Shown piece after piece: positions 48,351-58,280 of a DNA stretch of 64,000 nt. The stretch is from Isoetes taiwanensis. Its lineage: Eukaryota; Streptophyta; Lycopodiopsida; Isoetales; Isoetaceae. Location: assembly GCA_021234155.1 (NCBI GenBank), contig JAJEKV010000002.1:43639203-43703202 (forward strand). The letters run 5' to 3'. A program made the position numbers and the translations under genes. The notes under the pieces were generated by a model. The model had not been told where the DNA came from. It searched no databases and was given only the letters and a program-made list of their open reading frames with translations. Positions within the stretch are counted from its first letter, which is position 1, and each line of letters opens with the position of its first letter.

Positions 48351-48365
48351 TTTTTTTTTTTTTTT

Positions 48366-50226
48366 AATAACTTTTTGGCTTTTCGTCCACAAAAAAGGGG
48401 GGGGGGGAATTTTGGACCGGGCCGGGGGTTAAGTTTTTATTTTAATGGTGGTTCAAATTTCAAACATGTGGGATGCTATATATATATAGTTTAACATGCA
48501 ATATTAATGTGTTATTGTTAATATGTAAGAAGCCAATTTTTTTTTGGTCCTAGGAAGTTGTTTTGTGTAAGATAAGCTCCTTGCTGATTGGTGTTTTAGG
48601 AAGTTACAAAGAGTATAGTACGTTGAACATGAAATGACATTAATAAGAACTAGAATATAGGATGCTAGAACATATAAAGTGTAAAAAACCTAAAAGAAAC
48701 CTAGAACGATTTATCAAGAGCCTCAGTAAAATATGTGAAGAAAGACACTTGCTTGTACAATCATACATACAAAGATGCTTGAAGGGAATGCTCTCGTTTT
48801 TGCAAATAAAACTCCATCGCTTTTGCAAATGGGTGAGACATGCAGATACGTGTACTATCATTTACCATCATTTACCTTGAATTTACCATTTTTGGAGCCA
48901 TTAGAAGATGCCCCAGAAGCATCATTGCTGGAGGTTGAAACGATGTCACCATAGCATCAGGCTTGCTACGCTAGACCATAGTTCATTAACTTTAGATTCA
49001 CATAGAAATTCCTCAAGCAATGGGTAAAATGATAGAAACCTAAATTTGTACTTTCATCTATACTCGTCAAACGCATTGTAGCCCATTCTAATTCCAAAGC
49101 CTGGTGTGTAAGAACTTTAACAACCATATAGTTCAAGTATACATGAGAGTAGCAAGGCAGCAATACCAGTATATCAGATTGCTTAACGTAGTCCATATTT
49201 CTTTGGATCAGGAAGGGAAACATTCTCAGTTCCCTGATGAAATGCCAACCCATTGAATGTAACCGAATGTAGATTTTCAACCTCAATTCCAAACAAGTAA
49301 ATAAAGCAAGAACTTAAACAAACGCACCATCAAAGATAGTAAGAGCATGATTTACATTTCAACAATGTGCAATAAAATGAAGAGAAAGGGCGATTATCAA
49401 AACTACTTTCCTGGATATCTCTCTTACATTCAGTATATGCGTCTCCTACCTCTTCTTTATTTCTTTCATAACTGCTTCTTTGCTAGCATCACTGCCTAAC
49501 ATGGCAACCACTCCAAAAATGTGTTGTTGATATTATTTCTGCATAGGGCTTAGCCTAAAATGTTTTCTTTTCCCTCCTCATGCAATGGCTCCATAACTAC
49601 AATACAAATTCATATGCAGTTAGTTCCAGCAGTGATATTGCACATTTTATATTCTTTGAAAGATTATTTAAAGCTGCGATGAAAGGACTTGATGAAACAA
49701 GGAATGCAAGCAGAACCAGGAGTATGGATTGAGGAGGTTACTGCTAACCCCTCCCAACTTGCATTTTCACCAGCCCTACTCTACCTACTACCCTTTTTGT
49801 CAGTGTTTGTTAAGAATTTACAGCTACAAACTTCAGACTAAATGGTAAACCAGATGTCAAATTTGAGCATGACAATGACAAATTCGAAGCTTGTTACCTG
49901 TGGAATGGCCTCGTTGTTGGCTTCAGTCCTGGTCTTACGCAATTGATGGTATTCATATCATAATGTAAATATTGTAAAATATATATCTTAGAATTAATCT
50001 TGGGTCATGGAATTTTTGCACGTGACCTTCTAAATTTGATTGTACAAGAAAAAAAACTCTGAAAAAAATGCAATGGCAGGCGATCGAACTGGGTTAGGCG
50101 GAAAAGCTCATTCCATTGTCTCCTTCTGAATCGATCTGTGCTGTATTGTAAGAACCTGCGTGGAATTTGATTACATCATATTGCATTGTTGCCAAAGGTT
50201 TCAACAGAAATTTAAATTTCCAATGG
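48366..50226. other. Noncoding stretch; its end is probably the LTR of the Copia element
   Basis: No gene recognised. The last part up to 50226 lies directly before a primer-binding site and should be LTR, but the left LTR boundary is not identifiable. Confidence 0.4.
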
Positions 50227-50451
50227 TGGTATCAGAGCTTGAACATGGCAAGCAGATTTGGAGCTAGTAGTCTTCTGAATGCTATGGATGTATACAGAAA
50301 TAGACCTGGGTTTCAGATATGGAAGGAGAAGATTCAGTATATTCCCAAGACAGAAGGATTGTGGAGTTTAGTTGCAGATGCTCAGACTCCCAGTACCGTT
50401 TCCTCTACTTTTGGCAGTTTAGCTCTACTATCTATGATGATCTCATCATAG
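50227..50451 (+). mobile_element. Ty1/Copia 5' end: primer-binding site and gag start
   Basis: TGGTATCAGAGC at 50227-50238 is the classic site complementary to the 3' end of initiator methionine tRNA. Seven bases later ATG (50245) opens a 68-codon frame beginning MASRFGASSLLNAMDVY and containing FQIWKEKIQYI and GLWSL, as in the start of Copia gag. It ends at 50451; nothing further of the element follows. Confidence 0.7.
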
Positions 50452-50704
50452 ATGGTGGAGCTAAAAAAGCATGATTTCATTAATTGGATAAAATAACGCA
50501 ATTTTGAGAATTTTAAGCACACCTTATTTGCTCAAGCACGAATACTTTTACCTAGTTCTCGAGCCCAACAAACATGAGGTAATTAACATACACATATACA
50601 TACAAATTATGTGTTATACTTGTACGTGTATATGATACTTGTAGAAGCCCAATAATGGCCCTACATTCTACACCAATAATTCACATCAATAATTTTCACT
50701 TCAC

Positions 50705-50710
50705 TATAAA
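50705..50710 (+). promoter_or_regulatory. TATA box of the small gene
   Basis: TATAAA 38 bp before the ATG at 50748. The same promoter block is kept in the tandem copy (TATAAA at 51638). Confidence 0.6.
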
Positions 50711-50747
50711 AACAGCTCGACTCGGGGGTAGAGATCATTCATCTCCC

Positions 50748-50990
50748 ATGGCTTCCTCGATGCCTCGTCCAGAGCACATCCGATCTTTCAAGTGCTACTT
50801 GAGCTACAACGATCTGAATGAATGCGCAAGAAATGGTGTTAATCTTGATCCATGGCTCCAATCTAAGGCCGATGGTCCTGCTAGTGCCTGCAGGAAGCTC
50901 ACTCGTGTTAAAGTCCACATTTACTGGCTTCCTGATCAGGAGATCTATGAGCTGAATAGCATCACGAGCTTTGATGTTGATGATGAGTGA
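50748..50990 (+). CDS. Small uncharacterised protein, 80 residues
   Basis: A single-exon frame starts ATGGCTTCC, 38 bp after a TATA box, and ends TGA at 988-990. The protein starts MASSMPRPEHIRSFKCYLSY and ends acidic (FDVDDE), with a central NLDPWLQSKADG and RVKVHIYWLPDQEIYE. No signal peptide, membrane segment or known motif is visible. The tandem copy at 51678 keeps the promoter, start and a related but frameshifted reading, which argues that this is a real transcription unit. In-frame codons upstream of the TATA box are unlikely to be used. Function unknown; it could be a small host gene or element-derived. Confidence 0.5.
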   Translation: MASSMPRPEHIRSFKCYLSYNDLNECARNGVNLDPWLQSKADGPASACRKLTRVKVHIYWLPDQEIYELNSITSFDVDDE

Positions 50991-51637
50991 ATCAATGTTA
51001 TCAGTGATGACTACTGTATCTGTTTATGATATAATAATGGTATGAGCACCTACAAACTATGTAAGGATGTAATAGCACAATGAATATTGTTTGATGTATC
51101 ATACCTGAGTGTAGTGTAGGGTTGTGCTCTTCGACTTCCACTATATCTGCAAGCTTTTCAATCACACTTGAATTACTAAAGCACAAAAACTTCTACCATC
51201 ATGAATCCACAAAACATATCCATACGAATCCATACAAAACATATCCATATCCACAAAACATATCCTGAGCGCATGAGCTATGAGATATCAGGGATCACTA
51301 CTACAGATCCTGAAGATGAATGAATCACCTGTTCAACATGTTATAGTGTAAGAGCTCTTGTGTTAAGATGAAAAATGCAAGGCGTAATGAATAATAAATG
51401 AATAATAAATAGTCCATCCTCAGATGCCTCTTTAGCAAGCAATTCCTGTAGCTGGATTCCTGTAGCAAGCAGTACGTAATTTCAACCATACCTGAATTAC
51501 TCAAGCACACGTTTTAAAAGCATACATATATCCATTCGAAAGATGTATTATACTTGTATTTATACAACGGTCTTATACACGAGCAATAATGGCGCCAAAG
51601 TCTACCCCAATAATTCACCTCAATAATTCTACCTCAC
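50991..51637. other. 3' region of the small gene and start of the second tandem copy
   Basis: A 3' segment with GAGCTATGAGATATC at about 51266 recurs near 51866. Upstream promoter words (CCAATAATTCAC, CAATAATT) recur at 51606-51630. No further gene seen. Confidence 0.5.
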
Positions 51638-51677
51638 TATAAAAGCTTCTCACCGGGCTAAAGTTCATTCCTCTCCC

Positions 51678-51880
51678 ATGGATTATTTGCCTTCATCAAT
51701 TCACCACATCGAGGCGATCAAGTGCTCAATGAGCCACTCGATCTTGTTGGTTGCCTAGAGCGGGGCATCTTCTTCTTGATCCCTACCGCGAAGAAAAGCT
51801 TTGGGCCGAGATTCGTTGCCCTGCGTCAATTCGTGTAATGATCCATCGATTTGGCTTCTGGCGAATGAGCTATGAGATAT
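51678..51880 (+). pseudogene. Tandem pseudogene copy of the small gene
   Basis: It has TATAAA at 51638, CCCATGG at the start, and the reading IKCSMSH corresponds to FKCYLSY. A frame change soon after separates the later matching part (LDPYREEKLWAEI against LDPWLQSKADGPA). Differences from the first copy include CAG to CGAG changes in the 3' part, so some breaks may be consensus errors. Confidence 0.5.
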
Positions 51881-52055
51881 CGAGGGGATCACTACTACGA
51901 GATCCCGAAGATGAATGAATCACTGTTTAGCATTGTATAGTGTAAGAGCTCTTGTGTTGAGATGAAAAACGCAGAGCGTAATGAATAATAACTAGTCTAT
52001 TGTAACTTGCATGTTATGAATGATATAGTAATTATGTAAAAGAGCATTGCATACC

Positions 52056-55000
52056 TCAAGAGTTCTCATCATCGTCCTTAGCTTCTTTAGCCACTAATTC
52101 TTGCAACTGAGCCCCCACACTACTAGGGATCACCACTAACAATGGCCTGGTCTCTACGGCCCAACCATAGTCTATTGTTTTCAAAGGTTGGTAGCGCATG
52201 GTCATTAGGATTGGGTCTCCAATTCTTGCTCCAGCAATCCCTATACTGCATTTCATATGAGGTTCCCTTTCTGGCAACAGGCTCAAACCAAGAGACAAAC
52301 ACCTCTTCGTAATGTGGGAGATTAGGGTCCTCTATTGGGTCCTCTTCGGCAAAAGCCAACCACGTCGGGCAGTTATCATGTGGTCTGATTAGCAAGAGCA
52401 TTCCTTTCTTGACATCTTGGTAGGGGTCGAATATTTCAACTGGGTTCTTGGGTCTACCCGAGAAAGGCCCAACGTAATGAGATGCTTCAATGTGCTCATC
52501 CACAAACACTCTTTCGGGTTCTTCCAATGCACTCACGCCTGATGCTTGGGCAGAAATCTTGAATGATGACTCTACTGGGGCTGCACGTCCCCAAGCACTT
52601 TCGCGACAAGGTGGACCCAGTAGTCAATAACTTCATTCATGTATGTGTTGGACCATGACTTATCGCCCAGCTCTAGAAATAGCTGCCCAATTGCATCATG
52701 TACTTGGCAATAGAAGCTCTTAATGCACCTATATCTTTCAAGCTCCCATATGGTCAGCGGGACCTTAGGTGACCCTCTCTCGAATCATAGGTAAACCTTG
52801 GGCATCCTCCTTCCACATTCTGATTCCCTTTTCAGGGAGCCACTCCCTATGCCCTGGCCTCATCTTGTAGAACATTAGTGGCCATCCATCCTTCATGCAA
52901 AACTTGAAGAGTAGAGGTTCCAAGTGACCACATAAACGGTCCTTCTTATCAGGGATAAAACCTTTCACTAATTCCTGTCGGGAACCTCTGTCACAAGGTA
53001 AGGAGAAGGAGCCTTTGAACTACTTTGCTCGAAGAGTTGCATAAGCTCCAGAATAGTCAATGCATCTGATCTTCTCATTAGAGTAGAGTAGTTTCCAAAT
53101 AGGGCATCTATGTCATCGTGGGTGTGTCCAACCATCATGAATCCCAGCTGCACTTGATCAAAGACACCTAACCAAACCAAGTATGACAAGTAAGAGAAAA
53201 GATATCTATTCTTATTCTGACTGAGCAATTATCTAGTCTGCAAGTAAAGCCTCCTAGGCAACTTGTTCGCTACCATGGGGCCTTTGATAGGAGGCATAAA
53301 ATCATTTCTACTGCCATTCATCATTTTTGTCCTAAGGTTATCTGTGTTTAAAATTGCTGCACCCCAGCTGCTTTCAGGACGATCTGTATCTCTCAAATGG
53401 CCCCAATTATCCTCAGATCTATTCTCCAGTGTCTTCAGGGTATGATTCAAGGATCCCACATGAAAATTAGAATCATCAGGCCGGAGGTCCAAAGGAGAAG
53501 TGGCCCAAGGCACCTATACCATGGCGTGCATGAGAGCACTGTAACACCGACCTTGGTTCGTTCACCCCTCCATACTGAGACTTTGCTAGCTTCTCTAGGC
53601 GAGGGACCATGGTCTTATTCTCGATCCATCTTATCATGTATAATGGTTAAAAGCGTGCTCGGGGAGATCTATGAGACAAAGCTCTCCGGGACCCGAAGAA
53701 AGGCCCACGCATGAAATCGGGCGTCATATGTGATTTTCTCTCTATTGCAAGTACCCTTCTTTCATTTGGATCTCTGGTCTTAGCAAGCTTTTCCTTTATG
53801 ACAATACAGGTGTTACACTTAGAAAATGCTATCCTCTTAGCTATTGCCACCTCTGAATGATTCTCTTTCCAAGCAGACAGAAAGGACGAAGGAGAAATAT
53901 GCTTGCCTGTCATCTCTGTAACGGTAATATCTACTTCTTGGTGTATATCCTTCTTAGTCAAGACTGAAGGTAGCCTCTTAACATTTTTTGTCCGCTACCC
54001 TAAACTTTCGTAATTTTTGAGCGGTGTGGCATCGTCTCTGCGTTTTTCATCTATGAACATAGATAGTACAGCATTGCCAGCCAAAGTATGAGACCTTGGC
54101 TTCTTAGACCCAGTATTTCCGTGCTCAGCAATTCTGTGGCCGTCATTGAAGAGCTTCTTCCACTTGTAAAAAGTGGAAATGGGTATGCCATAGGCTTTAT
54201 GCCATGCTTTCACGCACACCTGTTTGTTATTCAACATCAGGTTGCGAACTACACCATTTTCAGAGCAAAGATCTAGCATGTTATATGCAAAGGTTGCGCT
54301 CCGAGGACTTCATGTTCCAGTAAAAGGTTCTCATGCAAGCTATCTCCTGGGATGTAAAATTTGCACAAAGATCGTTTCATGCAAGCAGAGTGATGACACG
54401 AAGTCTAGAATAGCCTCAAAGACTAGTTTTTCTTTCACATTTAGTCTGTCTTTGGGCGGTCCGGTCTCCAGATTGACCATCTTTAGAAGGTCTCTTTTTG
54501 GTGATGCCAATTTCGGGTCTAATAGAGTAAGGTTCATTCTCCACATCCTTCTCCTTCACCGCAACCACGAGAGTAGAAACTGGAATGTTATCAACGAGCA
54601 CGAAGGCTATGGGCCATCTGACAAGGTCATGCAGTTGGGGCATTTTCGCATTGTGCTTGGCAACATAGATAGAGATCTTTTTTCGGGCATTGGAAATATG
54701 CTCATGATAGTAGCGGCTATCGAGCCTTCCCCTAACTTCACGTCCGGACCAAAGATGGTTTGGATCGGCAAAAACGATAACACCATAGGCATAAGCCATG
54801 TGGCAGCATTCATGCATGAGTGTGCATGCCTTCTCAACTAACTCATCTCTAGAAAGCCCTTGCACATGATTCGTCTCATTACTGGCTAACCCCTCATTGC
54901 CTCTGTCCTGCCAGTTTATGCGTTTTATCTGACCTGGTGGGGTGCAAGCTTCCTCCTCTCTAACAAGTGGAGCAGCAATGTCCTTCTTGTACCACAACAC

Positions 55001-55207
55001 AAAAGTCCCCACAGCTTCACCCATTTTTTCTATTTCCATTTCGGGAATTGGTAGCGGCAATTGTCCATCCAAAACATTCACAATTGAAACAACAACCATA
55101 CCCTCCGGGACAGTCGAATTGTGATGGCGCTCGAAATTGTGGACTCTTCCCTCTGCCACCTTTTTCCCCAGTAGATATAGCGGAATTACATCTGAACCAT
55201 CATTCAA
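52056..55207 (-). pseudogene. GHTHxDID-domain (DUF7869-like) transposon gene with DUF8039-like N-terminus, copy B
   Basis: In minus order: 55207-54416 encodes 263 residues beginning MNDGSDVIPLYLLGKKVAEG with a DUF8039-like part (PEGMVVVSI ... LPLPIPEME ... GEAVGTFVLW). 54279-53995 encodes a helix-turn-helix-like segment (GIPISTFYKWKKLFNDG). 53961-53647 has a C-x-x-C piece (FSKCNTCIVIKEKLA). 53513-52968 contains LPRRLYLQT, NKNRYLFSYLSYLVWLG and GHTHDDID (53105-53128). 52968-52600 continues FIPDKKDRLCGHLEPLLFK to LELGDKSWSNTYMNEV, and 52536-52056 ends the protein. Introns and indels separate the pieces. Extra bases at 53216-53236 fall at CTG and CAG. It lies divergent to the gene at 58281. Function unknown, element-like. 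Confidence 0.65.
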
Positions 55208-55224
55208 TTAAATTGGGATTATGT

Positions 55225-55869
55225 CTGGTCCAAAATCGCGCCGAATAGGCTTATTATAGGCCATTTTAGCTATATAACCATGTGTTGAATTTGATGAAAC
55301 TTGTAAAATATGATGGAATTTAACCTAAAAATTTTATGTTTTGGCAACATAAAAACCTAAAAAATTGCATATTTTAAACACAATTATCCGCAACCGCGAA
55401 ATTTGTAGAGTAAAATAACAAGTATATTTGAATAACTAAGCAAGAAAGTCCTTATTTTGAAATGAAAATCGCTACCGGGCGCGATTTTGTGGACATAAAC
55501 ATACTACATTTATGCAGATTCAACTCAAATATTTATACAAACAATAAAATTTATGTCCTACAAAATGGTCAAAACAGACGATTTTACAAACGTGAAGAGT
55601 CTTTATAATGCTCCTGATGCGATTTTATCCTGCCCAAAATACTTAAAATGTCCTACAAAATAGTTAAAAAAAAACCAGTTTTAGAGAAAAATAATAACAA
55701 AAACATCCCACAAAAACAGCTTAAAAGAACAACTTTTTATGGAAAAGTAAATACAAAATCGCTACCGGCGCTGATTTAACAAGGACAATCACTCTCAAAT
55801 GTCCTTAAAAATGTCCAAAAATGACAAAAATAAGGAATAGGCTAACCTCAAATGGCCAGGTGGCATTTT

Positions 55870-55903
<34 letters not shown>

Positions 55904-55960
55904 AATTTTTTTTTTTCAGTCTGGCACTCACCTCAAATCGCGCCAGGCGCGATTTCAACT
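55225..55960. repeat. AATCGCG..CGCGATT palindromes upstream of copy B
   Basis: Four related sites: a half site AAAATCGCGCC at 55226, AAAATCGCTACCGGGCGCGATT at about 55466, a variant at about 55755, and a perfect AAATCGCGCC-A-GGCGCGATTT at about 55935. They lie in the region upstream of the minus-strand gene. A T-run follows at about 55868-55903. Confidence 0.55.
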
Positions 55961-56886
55961 ATGGGCTCTTCACAAAACCCTGCAACATCACGAAATTGAG
56001 CAAATTTTAATCCTGCAACATCACGAAATTGAGCAAATTTCCGCTTTGATCTTGAAATTAGCAAACCGTGAACACTTCAAAGTAGTTGGATTTGATGGTT
56101 AGATCATGTCCAACCCAAAAGCCCCTTCAATAATTGTGATTTTGAGCATTTTGGGCTGATTCAACATCAGAATTTGTATTGCAAACAAGCAACCGTGGAA
56201 TCAAGTCAAAATTACAAGGGCTTCTCTCCAGCAATCTGGACTATTACCATCCTGCCGAGTCTACCTAGCAATAACAGAGTAATATCTAGAAGAGATAACA
56301 GATGAGATATTGGTAGTATACCTAGCAAGATCCGTAAGAGATATGAGTATTGTATTGTTTGCGTCCTGGTCAGGCTCCAAGTGCTTCATCCACCGGTGTT
56401 CCATCCGCCCGGTGCTCCAAGCGCTCCCGTTACGATTCGATGTGGAAAAGCTCGATGGAAAACCCCGTGGAAAAGCTCGATGTGGAAAGCCTGTGGAAAA
56501 CCCACCGATATGGTAAAAGAGGCGTGGACCTCTTTGTTGAGAAACGAAGAAACACAAAATAAAAAACTGAAGGCGGAGCAACTAAAAGCGAGGAGGGAGT
56601 AAAAGAAAAGGGACGGGCGGGAATTTAGAGGAGGGAAAAAAATAAGGAGAGGGAGCAAAAGAATAGGAGACGAAAAAAAGGGGGGAAAACGGACGGGCGG
56701 GAATCTGAAAATTGAAAATTGAAAACGAAAACAAGAAAGGCGGATGGAGAGAAAAAACAAAAAAAATGGCGGACGGGGAATAAAAAACAAAAAAAACGCG
56801 GACGGAAAAAAGTACCAAAATTAAGACATATTCTCAATTTTTTTGAATGATGGTTTCTGCCATCCTGCAAAGAAGAGGTCGTGAAT
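55961..56886. other. Noncoding stretch with purine-rich tract
   Basis: The plus strand is almost pure A/G from about 56570 to 56820, with GGGACGGGCGGGAAT repeated twice (56610 and 56690). CTCGATG(T)GGAAAA words repeat at 56450-56500. No gene seen; minus-strand frames rich in F and P are compositional. Confidence 0.45.
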
Positions 56887-57178
56887 ATCGCGGCCGCGAT
56901 CCTCGTAAGCAAAAAGCACTGTGATCATAAAGTACTACAGAAAAATAACAACTGAGAAATTAAAAAATGTTCAGGACTTTCGCCACCGCGATCTTATCGA
57001 GCATGGGCAAGAACGCGGTCGCGCTTTTTGCAATCATTCAAACTAGCTGTTTCAATAAGAACTCATGTGCAAATCACATTTGGAGGTTAACAAGTGGTTT
57101 CAACTCATAGTTATCGATAGCTGGGAGTTCTTTGGTAAATAGCAAGTGTAGATGGTTGAAGGTATCGCGACCGCGATC
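56887..57178. repeat. ATCGCG-NN-CGCGAT palindromes, upstream group
   Basis: Perfect sites ATCGCGGCCGCGAT (56887-56900) and ATCGCGACCGCGAT (57164-57177), plus partial ones at about 56985 (CACCGCGATC) and 57012 (AACGCGGTCGCG). They lie about 1.1-1.4 kb upstream of the gene at 58281. Some are followed by TCGAGC. Confidence 0.8.
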
Positions 57179-58125
57179 TCGTCGAGCACAAAAGTTAAAC
57201 GATTGACTTACAGACTAAAGCATTACTCATACCTCACAGAATATGGTGGCGTCAACGTCTACTTGAAGCCAAAGACCCGTCAGAAGCTGCAGTGTCATAA
57301 AAACAGTGTTTTGTATCATCCTCATGGAGAAAGAAAGCATATACTTGAAACACGTTTACATTGTATAATAAACACACCAGAATGCACAGGTTTCCTTACA
57401 ACATCTATTTTTACATGCAATACAGGAGGTATCTTATCAATCCATGCAATACATATTGATGTTAGTGTAGAGGCTCGTCGGTTGTAGTTATAATTGAAAT
57501 TCAGTGCAGCATAAATTTTGAGTTCACTTCACTGAGTGATATGCATCAGAATATGCCTTTTACCTCGCTCGAAACCCTGAATTCGATGCAGTTGAAGAAT
57601 TCCAAATGTGCAGTGGCGGAGTGCAAGTGGATTATGAGCGCCCTCGTCAGCGCCTTCAATGGATGCGGGATTCTGCAGCAAATCCTTGCCCGAACTTGGC
57701 CCAGCTTAGGCGCAGCTCCAGCGTCTCGAAGATCTTGCAAAACAATCAAATTTGAATTGGCTTTTCCCGCTTTCACTTGAAATGTTTGTTATGGAATTCA
57801 AATTTTGCGCCATCCTTTGTCCGTCCGTAATCCAGTCTGTCTTTGGAGCATTTACGGCTGCATAGTCTGTCATGTACCTTTAATGAATTGCCATTATGGC
57901 AGAAAGTTGAACGCGGACGTCCAAGTCGATAAACACCTTTTGTACGGATTACTTGCTTTTTGGGGCGGGCGTATTCGCACGGACGCATTTATGGCCGGTA
58001 ATAATTACGGCCGGCCGGCCGGTAATTAATACTTCTGGGGTGCAATTAGTGCGCCCGCACGTGCGACGCCATTATGCCAGGCACGATTTTTCAAGCACCA
58101 TTATGATGGGCGGGCATTTAAATTC
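57179..58125. other. Noncoding stretch, probable distal promoter
   Basis: No convincing gene. A GGCCGGCCGGCCGG run at about 58008-58022 and CGCACGTGCG at about 58053 are palindromic GC-rich motifs ahead of the TATA box. Confidence 0.4.
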
Positions 58126-58144
58126 CGCGGCCGCGTTCTATAAA
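58126..58144 (+). promoter_or_regulatory. Core promoter with palindrome and TATA box
   Basis: CCGCGGCCGCG, a variant of the local palindrome, lies immediately upstream of TATAAA (58139-58144). The start codon follows 137 bp later. The adjacency suggests autoregulation by a factor that binds the palindrome, an inference. Confidence 0.5.
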
Positions 58145-58280
58145 TTGAAACTCAGAACCCCTCAAAACAAATTTCAAGACCGGTTGATTTCTTCCAAATT
58201 GGCGCCTTCGACCTCGGAGCGCCTTCTCGAGCCTCTCGAAAAAGACTGGAATTTCGTACACACCCGCCGCCCGCGATCCC

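Noticed and set aside
56386-56912. Minus-strand open frames rich in F, P, L and S
   Set aside because: They arise from the purine-rich plus strand; no motif, no splice signals.
57152-57780. Protein-coding genes between 57.1 and 57.8 kb
   Set aside because: Frames are short, lack splice context and familiar motifs, and lie upstream of a clear TATA box.
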